64,000 nucleotides of DNA. Source: Hyphomonadaceae bacterium (GTDB lineage: Bacteria > Pseudomonadota > Alphaproteobacteria > Caulobacterales > Hyphomonadaceae). Under the pieces are notes generated by a model. The model searched no databases, was not told the DNA's origin, and was given only the letters and a program-made list of their open reading frames with translations. The position numbers and the translations under genes were made by a program. The stretch lies in assembly GCA_947474455.1 (NCBI GenBank), contig CANJIL010000009.1:1-64000 (forward strand), written 5' to 3'. Positions 1-7,644 of the stretch are shown one piece after another (within the stretch, counting starts at the first letter, position 1; the number at the start of each line of letters is the position of its first letter).

Positions 1-163
1 GGCGCGTCAGGGTTGTAAGCGATGCGCTGGTGAAGAAGCCCGTCATGTCGGGAACCCCCCAGCTGAGCTTGGGTGGCGTGTAGGCGGGCGCAGCCTGCGC
101 CAGGGCGGCCGGCGCCATCGCGATGGCGCAAATGGCCGAGGCCAGGATCACTGAATGCTTCAT
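1..163 (-). CDS. Exported protein, N-terminal part only (runs off the window start)
   Basis: Reading leftward from an ATG at 163, the first 54 codons give an n-region MKHS, a hydrophobic core and an AxA-type cleavage site (ALAQA), so the product is probably secreted. After it comes a GVPDMTGFFTSASLTTLTR segment, which resembles the PDLQGxWTxxSLTPLxR opening seen in many proteobacterial secreted proteins of unknown function. A GGAAA ribosome site lies just upstream of the ATG. The gene diverges from the MarR gene at 351, and the palindrome at 291-311 lies between them, so MarR control is possible. Function unknown; the rest of the gene is outside the window. Confidence 0.7.
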   Translation of the reverse strand, partial: MKHSVILASAICAIAMAPAALAQAAPAYTPPKLSWGVPDMTGFFTSASLTTLTR

Positions 164-290
164 CGCACGTTTCCTTCAGTTACTGCTCGCCAGCCGCACA
201 TTGCCGAGGTCTTCGTCCGGACCGCCGGCAACGCCGCCCAGGCGCGGCTTGATCCAAACACTGTCGCCACCCTCGCCAATCGACTTTGCG

Positions 291-311
291 ATATCTTGAT
301 TGTCAAGATAT
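291..311. promoter_or_regulatory. Perfect palindromic operator upstream of the MarR gene
   Basis: ATATCTTGA and TCAAGATAT form a perfect 9-bp inverted repeat around a TTG centre. Size, symmetry and AT-richness are typical of MarR-family operators. The TTG centre could be read as a start codon for the regulator, but its position inside the palindrome argues that the real start is the ATG at 351. The site lies between the divergent genes at 163 and 351, so it probably serves autoregulation and perhaps the divergent gene. Binding by this MarR protein is inference. Confidence 0.65.
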
Positions 312-350
312 TATGAAGTCGCCAAAGTGTCAGCCGATAGCCGAGCCGTG

Positions 351-776
351 ATGAAATACACTTCAGTTGCCCGCCTGTTTCAGGCGCACCAGCAATTCCA
401 GAAACGCCTGGCGGAACGCACCGGTCTCAACACAACCGACGCGACCCTGTTCGGCGCGTTGATGCGTGCAGGTGAGCCATTGTCGGCGGGTACGCTGGCC
501 CAGATTGCGCTCCTTACGACCGGCGCAACGACGACAGCCATTGATCGCCTTGAGGCGCTGGGGCTCGTTCAACGTCGGCGGAGCGATGTAGATCGGAGAA
601 CTGTTCTCGTCGCGCCGCGACAGCCGAACGCCCGCAATGTGATGAAACAGATGGAGCCTTTGGGGAACCTGTGGACGAGTCTGTTGGGGCAGTTCAACGA
701 ACGCGAATGTGAAGCCATCGAACGCTTCGTGCGCGCATATACGGACGTGATAGAGGAAGCACTGATCGAGGCGTGA
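351..776 (+). CDS. MarR-family transcriptional regulator
   Basis: This 141-residue protein has the usual MarR size and layout: an N-terminal dimerisation helix, a winged helix with the recognition region TTGATTTAIDRLEALGLVQ, and a wing with the RRRSDVDRRTVLV pattern (the DxRxxxV wing motif). It should bind DNA as a dimer and respond to a small ligand. The ATG at 351 is chosen because the upstream in-frame TTG at 300 sits inside the palindromic operator. The divergent exported-protein gene is the obvious candidate target. The ligand cannot be told. Confidence 0.85.
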   Translation: MKYTSVARLFQAHQQFQKRLAERTGLNTTDATLFGALMRAGEPLSAGTLAQIALLTTGATTTAIDRLEALGLVQRRRSDVDRRTVLVAPRQPNARNVMKQMEPLGNLWTSLLGQFNERECEAIERFVRAYTDVIEEALIEA

Positions 777-857
777 TCACACGAAGACTGTAACGTGTCT
801 TCGCCGCGCCCCGTGGCGGTCACAAGACTTCGACCTGCGCGCAGTGCGACACGCAGA

Positions 858-1232
858 TCAGCCGCTCGCCTCCTGATCCAACCGGGCGCGTATTGATCCA
901 GCCTGCCACGCGCACGCGCGATCCGAACCGAAGCGCCACATCCGCAGCGCCCAGCCGTCGTAGCGCGGCGACGCGACCTCAACCCGCCGCACCCGCAATC
1001 CTGTGTCCAGCGCCAGCGCACCACCATCGAGCACGCGCGCCACGCGTCCCTGCTCGCCCGCCGACGGGTCGCCCTGGGACGCACACGCCGCCGCCAACCC
1101 GGCCAGAATACCGCCTCGCCGCGAACGGCGATTCCGGGAAGTCTGCCGCCTCGAAGCCCCAAGCGCCCTGAACAACAGGCGCCGACCGGCCTCACGCCAA
1201 CCGCGCTGGCGGCCCACCGCATTTGCAGGCAT
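858..1232 (-). CDS. Possible small exported protein with a nuclease-like strand, perhaps decayed
   Basis: This leftward frame contains a short lipobox-like stretch (LAGLAAAC) followed by RVARVLDGGALALDTGLRVR, which recalls the first beta strands of staphylococcal-nuclease-like OB folds (VxDGDTLxLDxGxxVRL). Catalytic residues of that family are not evident. An overlapping frame continues past the stop with a plausible OB-like ending (GSRVRVAGWINTRP to about position 830), so a frameshift near 940 is possible. The start is uncertain because no clear signal peptide follows the first ATG. It could equally be a non-coding GC-rich stretch. Confidence 0.25.
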   Translation of the reverse strand: MPANAVGRQRGWREAGRRLLFRALGASRRQTSRNRRSRRGGILAGLAAACASQGDPSAGEQGRVARVLDGGALALDTGLRVRRVEVASPRYDGWALRMWRFGSDRACAWQAGSIRARLDQEASG

Positions 1233-1245
1233 AAGACGCCCCGCT

Positions 1246-1322
1246 GATCCCGTAGCTCAGCTGGATAGAGCACCGGTTTCCTAAACCGGGGGTCGCAGGT
1301 TCAAATCCTGCCGGGATCGCCA
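1246..1322 (+). tRNA. tRNA-Arg (anticodon CCT)
   Basis: A complete cloverleaf can be folded: acceptor arms GATCCCG and CGGGATC, D arm GCTC/GAGC, anticodon arm CCGGT-TTCCTAA-ACCGG with anticodon CCT, a five-base variable loop, T arm GCAGG-TTCAAAT-CCTGC, and an encoded CCA at 1320-1322. It reads AGG codons. Confidence 0.97.
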
Positions 1323-1460
1323 GTTTTCCGACCGTCACATGACAACCAGTTTATTCGTGGACCGCGTCAGCCTGGGGCGCCTGCAGGCGTTGCGCCGAAA
1401 TTGCAGCCCCCCTAGAAGATTCCTGCAGAGCCGCGAAAGTGCATGCGGCGGGACCGATCG

Positions 1461-2519
1461 ATGGACTTCCTTTCTGGCATTTTCAAAGCGCTGGGAGACG
1501 CCTGGGCCTCGCTCGAGTCGGGACTGGTGGGCACGCCACAGCTTGCCGGAATCGGCCTCCTCCTCGCGATCGGGGCGGTTCTTGCCGTAGTTGTGCTTGT
1601 CCTGGCTTCACTCGTGCGTCTCGGCTTCACCACGCGCCGCGCCGCCATGGCCAGCGCGGTAAAGCGTGACAGCGCCGTCGGCGCCCGGATCATCGTGGTG
1701 CGCAGCGGCTCGGGCCGGCGCGCCGCTATCTCCGCCTTCCTGCGCAAGGCGATCGAATCGCACCTCAAGGACTACATGTTCGGCGGCCCATACCGCATCG
1801 TCGCCTACCCCGGCGGCGTCGAGGGCGACGAGCGCGCCCACGATCTGATGAAGCGCACCGATGCAGACGTAATCCTCTGGGCCGAGGACCCGCGCGGATC
1901 CAAGGGCGTCGCGCGCATCCTCTCGCGGCCCTCCAACGCCTTCGAATCCCGCCGCGCGCCCGTCACCTTCGCCATGCCGAAGAACAAGCCAGAATGGAAC
2001 GACGCGCTCAACCGCGCCATGGCCTATGCCGCCGCCAAGCAGTTCCGCCCCGCCCTCGGCCGCCCGCAGGATTTCCGCCCCGAACGCCTCCAGCCCGTCG
2101 TTGAATCCCTGCTGTCGATCCTCGACCAGAAACCGAAGGCCGATCCTGCCCTGCTCGCCGAAATGGTCGACGACGCCTCCGCCGGCGCCCTGCAGCTCGC
2201 CTTCGCCGGCAATGACGCCTGGATCGACCGCGCCGTCGACATCGCGCGCTCGACTCTCTCCGACATCAACCGCTCCGCCGCGCCGGACCGCTGGATCGCC
2301 GCCAACATCACGCTCGGCCGCGCCCTGCGCCTCAAGGCTGAGAAGCGCTTCGACCCGGTTATGCTCCGCGAAGGCATCGCCCACCTCACCGAAGCCCTCG
2401 AAGCGCTCCGCTCCGAGCCGCGCCTCAAGCTGGCCGAGAGCGCCGCACAGGCCATTGGCGAAGCACAGAAACTCCTCGGCACGCGCCGCAAATTCTCGAT
2501 CTCCGGCGGCGGGATCTAG
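1461..2519 (+). CDS. Membrane-anchored protein of unknown function
   Basis: The product is about 352 residues. The first 20 are polar, residues about 30-55 form one strongly hydrophobic membrane helix (LAGIGLLLAIGAVLAVVVLV), and the rest is a soluble domain. The C-terminal half is helix-rich with alanine/leucine periodicity and an ALRLKAEKRF segment, compatible with TPR-like repeats. An upstream in-frame ATG at 1443 would add six residues; 1461 follows a GGCGGGA ribosome site. It ends three bases before the convergent SET-domain gene. No family was recognised. Confidence 0.75.
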   Translation: MDFLSGIFKALGDAWASLESGLVGTPQLAGIGLLLAIGAVLAVVVLVLASLVRLGFTTRRAAMASAVKRDSAVGARIIVVRSGSGRRAAISAFLRKAIESHLKDYMFGGPYRIVAYPGGVEGDERAHDLMKRTDADVILWAEDPRGSKGVARILSRPSNAFESRRAPVTFAMPKNKPEWNDALNRAMAYAAAKQFRPALGRPQDFRPERLQPVVESLLSILDQKPKADPALLAEMVDDASAGALQLAFAGNDAWIDRAVDIARSTLSDINRSAAPDRWIAANITLGRALRLKAEKRFDPVMLREGIAHLTEALEALRSEPRLKLAESAAQAIGEAQKLLGTRRKFSISGGGI

Positions 2520-2522
2520 ATC

Positions 2523-2960
2523 CTACTCCGCGGTCTGCAGCGACTTCTGGAAAGCCTTCAGCTCGGCGCACTGCACGCACCGGCAATTGTCGCCGATATA
2601 GGCGCTGAAATACGTCTCGCCGTAATCGTAGGCCAGCTCCTCGCCCGGCTTGATCGCTTTGGTCGCATGGATCCAAACCCGGCCGCGCCAGATGTTCGGC
2701 TCGCAGTTCGGCTTGCAGGAATGGTTGATGTAGCGCGCCTTGTTGTCCCGCCCCTGCCCATCGATCGTCGTGCCGTTGTCGAGGTCGAACAGGTATTTCG
2801 ACCGGCTGGAGAACTTCTCCGCCTCGCTGATCGGCCGGCCCGTGTATTCGATGATGCATGCACCTTTGGGTATCTTCGAGTTGGTGAACAGGCCAAGCCC
2901 CGCGCTCGCGCGCTTCACCACTAGATCGAAATCGCCGGGCTTGTATTTGAGTTCAGCCAT
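2523..2960 (-). CDS. SET-domain protein-lysine methyltransferase
   Basis: This 145-residue protein is a minimal SET domain. The cofactor-binding loop is seen as SAGLGLFT (residues about 19-26), followed by IIEYTGRPIS, the catalytic NHSCKPNCEP knot (about 79-88), ELAYDYGETY (about 106-115) carrying the catalytic tyrosine, and a post-SET zinc cluster CRCVQC. Such proteins transfer methyl groups from S-adenosylmethionine to lysines; bacterial examples act on ribosomal, chromatin-like or unknown proteins. There is no operon partner: the gene converges on 1461-2519 and faces the broken yjhX gene. The substrate cannot be inferred. Confidence 0.92.
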   Translation of the reverse strand: MAELKYKPGDFDLVVKRASAGLGLFTNSKIPKGACIIEYTGRPISEAEKFSSRSKYLFDLDNGTTIDGQGRDNKARYINHSCKPNCEPNIWRGRVWIHATKAIKPGEELAYDYGETYFSAYIGDNCRCVQCAELKAFQKSLQTAE

Positions 2961-3103
2961 GAACGCGCCTGCCTCTGAAACCGGAACGGGTCTTTCACAT
3001 CAGCCTCGCCCCCAGAGCAAGGGATGTTGTATCGCCTCGCATGAAAAAGACGGAGACGTGTTCGCGCGTGACCGTGGTTCCATCGCCTCCGTCTTCGCTA
3101 TGC

Positions 3104-3370
3104 TCACCGGTTATCCGCCTGGGTGCGCACCGCCGCGAGACCTTCGCGTCAAACGGTAGGGCCCGCCTTCCTGGCTGCCGATGAACGGCCGCTTGCAAAG
3201 CGCCGGAAGACGCCGAGCGTGCAGTCCGCCAGCCTCCCTCCGTGGCGCGTGATGCAGTCCACGGCGATGACGTCGCCGTGTTCGTCCTTCATGGGGAGGA
3301 TACGTCCGCCTTGCGCGAGCTCGTGGAGCGTTCGCTGCTCGTACTTCGAGATGTTCACTTCGAAAATCAT
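3104..3370 (-). pseudogene. yjhX: yjhX-family gene disrupted by two compensating frameshifts
   Basis: From the ATG at 3370 the frame gives an N-terminal two-thirds matching the YjhX/UPF0386 family (about 85 residues in E. coli): KYEQRTLHELAQGGRI, VIAVDCITRHGGRLADCTLGVF. After GVFRR the family sequence continues in another frame (RPFIGSQEGGPYRLT) and then returns to the first frame as REGLAAVRTQADNR with a stop at 3104-3106. In the first frame a TGA occurs at 3149-3151. Two small indels, near 3193 and near 3147, therefore separate segments that together make a normal family member. E. coli YjhX is described as the toxin of a toxin-antitoxin pair with YjhQ; no yjhQ-like gene is adjacent. Confidence 0.75.
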
Positions 3371-4027
3371 CTGATCTGAACGGAAACCAGCCCGCGGCCA
3401 TTGCGGCGGCGGGTCGTCCAGCGCGAGCGGCGTCCTCAGCCGGTCATTGCGGCCACATCCCCGCATCCTTGAGCAATAGTGCCCACGCACTGACGTAAGG
3501 GAGGTCTTGAAGTCGACCGAACTTCCAGATCTGAGGGCGTTGGTCGCATCGCCCTCGGCGTGTCGGGTACTGCGAGAGCCCCGCCAAGGAAGCCAGTCGC
3601 GACTTGGGGTGGGCGCATTCGACCTCCCTTGGTTGCGAGGCGAAACGAACGTCGAGGGCGGCGCCTCCGGGGAACAGCTGGAGGGTCCAAGGTTTGTCGG
3701 TTCAACCCCGAGCATGCTGCATGGGTCACTGGCTATGGAGCTAACGCCCCTGTCGGCTCGTCCGGCTGGTGTGTAGGTGGCAACTCCGGCTCGCCATACC
3801 GGGGAGGAACGATCGATGCGGGGCGCGTAGCGACGCGCATCCGCCAGTCGCAAGGCAGGCAATAGGCACTATCCACGGCCCCCGCCACGCGCCCGGCTCC
3901 CTCGCCTGTAGGAACGAGCTACCGCATCCCGGAGGGATTCCACAGGCCAGATACAGGTGGAATGGCGCACGCATGTCGTACCCGTCACCGTGCTGCACAA
4001 AATCGCAGAAACCGAAAAGTGTCGCCA
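3371..4027. other. Gene-free stretch of about 650 bases with inverted repeats
   Basis: No frame here has convincing protein character. It contains secondary-structure signals: ATTCCAC and GTGGAAT arms around a 13-base loop (about 3937-3963), a GCGCGT-AGCG-ACGCGC hairpin near 3823-3838, and a TCGG-TTCAACC-CCGA stem-loop near 3698-3712 that looks like a T arm but lacks the rest of a tRNA. No match to tmRNA, RNase P RNA or SRP RNA could be recognised. It may be decayed DNA or an unrecognised structured RNA. Confidence 0.4.
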
Positions 4028-4075
4028 TTGACTTCCCGGATTACAGCCGTACTCTCCAATGAGATTACAGGTGTA
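4028..4075 (+). promoter_or_regulatory. Promoter with two BlaI-type operators
   Basis: A TTGACT -35 element (4028-4033) is followed at normal spacing by a weak -10 (TACTCT, 4050-4055). Two sites of the BlaI/MecI form TACANNTGTA are present: TACAGCCGTA at 4042-4051 with one mismatch, overlapping the spacer and -10, and a perfect TACAGGTGTA at 4066-4075, directly before the blaI start. They are spaced 24 bp start to start. The layout predicts autorepression of the downstream operon by its own BlaI protein. Confidence 0.75.
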
Positions 4076-4077
4076 CC

Positions 4078-4452
4078 ATGCAATCGATTTCCGACGCCGA
4101 AAGCCGCATCATGGAAGCCCTGTGGCGCAAGACACCGCTCACGGCCGAACAGATTTACGCCGCAGTAGGCCCCGAAAATGGCTGGGCGCCCGCCACGGTG
4201 AAGACGCTGGTCACTCGGCTGCTCAAGAAGAAAGCCATAGCCGGGGCCAAGGAAGGCGACAGCTACCGCTATCGCCCGCTCATCACACGCGCCTCCTGGG
4301 TGCAGTCCGAAAGCCAGGGACTGCTCGACAAGCTTTTCAAGGGCGAAGTCGCCCCACTTGTCGCCCACTTTGCCGAGCACCGTAAGCTTTCGGCCAAGGA
4401 CCTGAAACAGCTCAAGGCCCTGATCACGAAGATCGATGAGGACAGCAAATGA
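4078..4452 (+). CDS. blaI: BlaI/MecI/CopY-family repressor
   Basis: The 124-residue product starts with the classic BlaI opening (SDAESRIMEALWRKTPLTAEQIYAAV), a winged-helix domain with recognition segment WAPATVKTLVTRLLKKK, then the wing GDSYRYRPLI and a C-terminal dimerisation helix. Proteins of this family repress beta-lactamase or cell-wall stress genes and are inactivated by cleavage when a partner M56 membrane peptidase is triggered. The partner gene follows with a 4-base ATGA overlap at 4449-4452, and two BlaI-type operators precede this gene. Confidence 0.93.
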   Translation: MQSISDAESRIMEALWRKTPLTAEQIYAAVGPENGWAPATVKTLVTRLLKKKAIAGAKEGDSYRYRPLITRASWVQSESQGLLDKLFKGEVAPLVAHFAEHRKLSAKDLKQLKALITKIDEDSK

Positions 4453-5678
4453 ACGGCATCCTCGACGCCCTCGTCGAAATGAACATAGCGGCAAGCGCCG
4501 CGATTCTTGTCCTGCTGCTGGTCCGCAAGCCAGTCGGCCGCCATCTGGGACCAGACGCCGCCTATCTGCTCTGGGTGATCGTTCCCATCGTGGTCGCCTC
4601 AACCTTCATCCCCGCCCGCGCCATCGAGACCATGGCGCTCGGCCCGTCGCTCGAGGAAGTCGTCGCCCTTGCAAACGCTCCATCTGTTGTCCCTGGCTGG
4701 GAAATCTTCATTGCTCCCGCCCTACTCTCTATCTGGATTGCCGGCGCCATCGCGATCGGCGCAGCGCTCATTCGCCGCCAGCGCGCCTTCATGCGCGATG
4801 CGGATCTCGGCCTTGCAGGCCCCGCCGTCGTCGGCTTCTCGTATCAGCACATCGTCACGCCCCGGGATTTCGCCCGCCGGTTCGGCGACGATGAGCGCAG
4901 GCTGATCCTGACGCACGAACAGGTCCATCTCGACCGCAACGACGCCCGCATCAATGCGCTCGTCGCGCTCGCCCGCTGCCTCTTCTGGTTCAACCCGCTG
5001 ATCCATGTAGGCGCGAAGGCTCTCCGCCTCGACCAGGAAATGTCCTGCGACGCCGAGGTCATCGACCGCCGCCCCCGCACGCGTCGCGCGTATGCCGAAA
5101 CGCTGCTGCGGACGCAACTCGCCTCCCGTCCGCTCCCCGTCGGCTGCTACTGGCCTGCCGAATCGCAGCACCCGCTTGCCGAACGCATCGGCATGCTGGC
5201 GAACATGCCGCTCTCCGGCGCGCGCCGCGCCGCCGCCACGGCAATCGTGCTCGTCGCCGCCGCCGGCGCCGGCTTCGCCGCCTGGGCCGCCCAGCCCCAG
5301 CGCACCATCCTTCACGAAGCGCCCGACGTGTTCGTGCCATTCCAGCCACTGCATCGCGCCAGTCTCACGACGCAGCCGCATCTCTCCGACTTCGCACTGC
5401 CCGCTATTCCCACTGGCCTCAGCCTGCCTGGCGGCGTCGAGGTCGGCGCCGATCTCTGCGTTGGCAGAAGCGGCAGGGTCGAAAGCGTCCAGCTTATGAA
5501 ATCGGCTGGCTATCGCCACTTCGACAAGGCGGCGATCGACGCGCTCCGCGGCTCGCGCTTCCAGCCGGCCATGCATGACGGACGGGCCATTCGCGGCTGC
5601 GGCCATCCAGTCATGATTGCGTGGAGTCTCGGGCCCGCTGCCGTGAATACGGAACCGGCGGCGCCCGGGGCGCGCTAG
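4449..5678 (+). CDS. BlaR1-like M56 membrane metallopeptidase with C-terminal TonB domain
   Basis: The 409-residue protein has several N-terminal membrane helices, then the M56 zinc motif HEQVH (LTHEQVHLDRND, residues about 154-165) with a downstream glutamate in DQEMSCDAEVI. Another hydrophobic segment near residues 255-280 (AATAIVLVAAAGAGFAAWA) leads to a periplasmic part. Instead of the penicillin-binding domain of BlaR1, the last 90 residues are a TonB C-terminal-like domain (GRVESVQLMKSAGYRHFDKAAIDALRGSRFQP). It probably senses an envelope signal and cleaves BlaI. The gene overlaps blaI by four bases and is followed by a second TonB-domain gene. Confidence 0.88.
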   Translation: MNGILDALVEMNIAASAAILVLLLVRKPVGRHLGPDAAYLLWVIVPIVVASTFIPARAIETMALGPSLEEVVALANAPSVVPGWEIFIAPALLSIWIAGAIAIGAALIRRQRAFMRDADLGLAGPAVVGFSYQHIVTPRDFARRFGDDERRLILTHEQVHLDRNDARINALVALARCLFWFNPLIHVGAKALRLDQEMSCDAEVIDRRPRTRRAYAETLLRTQLASRPLPVGCYWPAESQHPLAERIGMLANMPLSGARRAAATAIVLVAAAGAGFAAWAAQPQRTILHEAPDVFVPFQPLHRASLTTQPHLSDFALPAIPTGLSLPGGVEVGADLCVGRSGRVESVQLMKSAGYRHFDKAAIDALRGSRFQPAMHDGRAIRGCGHPVMIAWSLGPAAVNTEPAAPGAR

Positions 5679-5705
5679 ACCATCGATCCGCTGAAGGAGG
5701 CCGCC

Positions 5706-6338
5706 ATGTATGGCGCAGTGAGAGAGCGTGCGCGTAGTTCATCCCAGATCGTGGGACTTTCATCCTCGATCCTTCTGACCACCATCGCCGGCTACGCGCT
5801 CAGCAGCCTAGGCGTCAACATCGTGAGCGTCGTCGACAAGCCCATCAGCTTCACGCCGCTGGCCGAAGACAAGGCCGACGAACCGCTTGTGCCGCCGGAT
5901 TTGCGGCTCCAGCCGATCGACTTCGGCGACATCGAGATCGTGGCTCCAGACAATGTCTTCCGTGTGGAAGATGACAACCGCATCGTCGCTGCAGAAACGA
6001 CCGCGCCCATTTCCGATCGAGCCGACGCGCCCGCGCCCACATGTCCCACGCCCGTCCGCGTCCGCCCAGCGCTGCTGAGCCCGAACCCGCCGCACTATCC
6101 GGCCGCCGAAATCCGCCAGCAGAACGAAGGCGTGACAACGCTTGAGGTCTGTGTCGATGCGAATGGCCGCACGTCTTCCGCAACAGTGGCCGCCTCCAGC
6201 GGCCACCCCGTCCTCGACAACACCGCCTTGAAATGGATCCGCGCCGCCCGCTTCAAGCCCGGCACGCTCGACGGCGCCGCCCAGTCCGTGTGCGGCCACC
6301 AAGTCGTTTACGAATGGAGGCTCGAAAACACGCGCTGA
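5706..6338 (+). CDS. TonB-family protein
   Basis: The 210-residue protein has a polar N-terminus, one membrane segment (residues about 14-40), an acidic and proline-containing linker, and a TonB C-terminal domain (PPHYPAAEIRQQNEGVTTLEVCVDANGRTSS, then VLDNTALKWIRAARFKPG). A GAAGGAGG ribosome site stands at 5693-5700. It lies 27 bases behind the M56 gene, so it is likely the third gene of a BlaI-controlled operon. Whether it energises an outer-membrane transporter or only uses the fold for protein contacts is not clear. Two cysteines (CVDANG and VCGHQ) also occur in the M56 protein's TonB domain, suggesting a shared disulfide. Confidence 0.85.
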   Translation: MYGAVRERARSSSQIVGLSSSILLTTIAGYALSSLGVNIVSVVDKPISFTPLAEDKADEPLVPPDLRLQPIDFGDIEIVAPDNVFRVEDDNRIVAAETTAPISDRADAPAPTCPTPVRVRPALLSPNPPHYPAAEIRQQNEGVTTLEVCVDANGRTSSATVAASSGHPVLDNTALKWIRAARFKPGTLDGAAQSVCGHQVVYEWRLENTR

Positions 6339-6625
6339 CGCGCTCAGTTCAAGCCCTGCCCCAGCAAGGCAGGGCGTGCCGGACCGCCAGGACGCCCCAC
6401 GTTCCGGCCGGCATTCGAAGCGCACCCTTCCCGCTCCCCCGGGGAGGGGGCGCTTCTGCTCTTCGATCAAGGCTTTTCACCACGCCCGCGCATGCGTGTT
6501 GCGCCGCAGCCCGGCAGGAAATGCCGATCGGAAAAGCCTGTCACAGGCATCTCGCCGCATGGAGATTCACTCGCGGGCAATCCGTGTTCACGAGTCAGAA
6601 ACACAGCGGCGGCATTTTCATCGGC

Positions 6626-7624
6626 ATGGTACAGCGTGATTACACTTGGTCATCGATCTTCGCCTGGGGCCTGACCCTTTCCGGCGCCGTACTGGCGACG
6701 GGCGGCGTCATCGGCATGTTCTGGCCGCAGCTGGACATCAGCTGGCTGTGCATTATCGCCTTCGCGGGCATGATGGCGTTCGGCATCGGACTCGTTAACT
6801 GTTCAGCCGCCGGCGCCCTGCAGGCGATCAAGCACCGCAAGCCTGACGGCCGTCAGGTGGAATGGACAGTTCTGCTGCCCGCCCTCGCCTGCTGCATCGG
6901 CTTTGTGTTCGCCACCAATGTCGGCGTCCACCTCGGATGGGAGATCGTGATCGCCAACGCGCCCGAGGGCGCGAAGCTGCCGCCGGCCATGACGGTCGAC
7001 GCCGTGTTCTACATCTTCGCCTTCGCCAAGCCCGCCATGGCCTGGATCGTCGAGGGCCGCAAAGCCATGGACGTCGAAAGTTACGCCGCTCATCGCGCGT
7101 CGCGCCGGCAGGAAGCCGCCGAGCTCGCGGAAGCGGAAATGATCCGCACGGAATTCGCACGGGCTGCAGTCCAGCCTCAGCCCGAGCCGGAGCCGGAGCC
7201 CGCGTCCGATACCGTGGAACCGGCGGCCCCGGCCGCCGAAACGTCAGCGGCCGCTGCGCAGCCTGTGCAGGAGACTATCCAGCAGGCTGTAGCGGAAACA
7301 CCTGCGGCGCGCGCGCCCAAGTCGAAGCGCAAGCCGAAGACCGTCGAAGAACAACGCGCCGCCGCGATGAAGGCCGCCGCCAAGCGCGTCGCGCAGTATC
7401 GCGAGCAACACATGGGCCGCGTCACCGACATCGAGCAGGCGCGGCTAGAGCAGTCGCTGACCCCCCAGCAGATCGCACGCGCCTGCGACACGCTGATCGC
7501 GCGCGGCGAAAAGCCGACGATGCGCCGCGTGGCGGAAGTTCTGGGCGTATCGCAAATCCGAATCGAGCGCGTCTGGCCGCAGGGCGTCCCGCTCGACGGC
7601 ACGGGCGAAGTGCGGGCGGCTTGA
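6626..7624 (+). CDS. Multi-pass membrane protein with charged C-terminal tail and HTH-like end
   Basis: The ATG at 6626 starts a 332-residue protein with four hydrophobic segments in the first 150 residues (about 10-32, 38-60, 73-95, 115-140). A Pro/Glu/Ala-rich linker follows (residues about 175-230, including a PEPEPEP run), then a lysine/arginine-rich stretch and an end resembling a helix-turn-helix (ARGEKPTMRRVAEVLGVSQIRIERVW). The combination suggests a membrane-anchored nucleic-acid-binding protein, but no named family is recognised. The 287 bases upstream hold only GC-rich hairpins. The frame is open further upstream, but codon use there is poor. Confidence 0.65.
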   Translation: MVQRDYTWSSIFAWGLTLSGAVLATGGVIGMFWPQLDISWLCIIAFAGMMAFGIGLVNCSAAGALQAIKHRKPDGRQVEWTVLLPALACCIGFVFATNVGVHLGWEIVIANAPEGAKLPPAMTVDAVFYIFAFAKPAMAWIVEGRKAMDVESYAAHRASRRQEAAELAEAEMIRTEFARAAVQPQPEPEPEPASDTVEPAAPAAETSAAAAQPVQETIQQAVAETPAARAPKSKRKPKTVEEQRAAAMKAAAKRVAQYREQHMGRVTDIEQARLEQSLTPQQIARACDTLIARGEKPTMRRVAEVLGVSQIRIERVWPQGVPLDGTGEVRAA

Positions 7625-7644
7625 TACAAACGCCGCGTTAGTAA

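Noticed and set aside
569-1273. Long leftward frame across the MarR end and the tRNA region
   Set aside because: It covers both a real gene in antisense and the tRNA, and its product is arginine/cysteine-rich without any fold-like pattern.
3698-3712. T-arm-like stem-loop TCGG-TTCAACC-CCGA as part of a tRNA
   Set aside because: No acceptor stem, D arm or anticodon arm can be folded around it and no CCA end follows.
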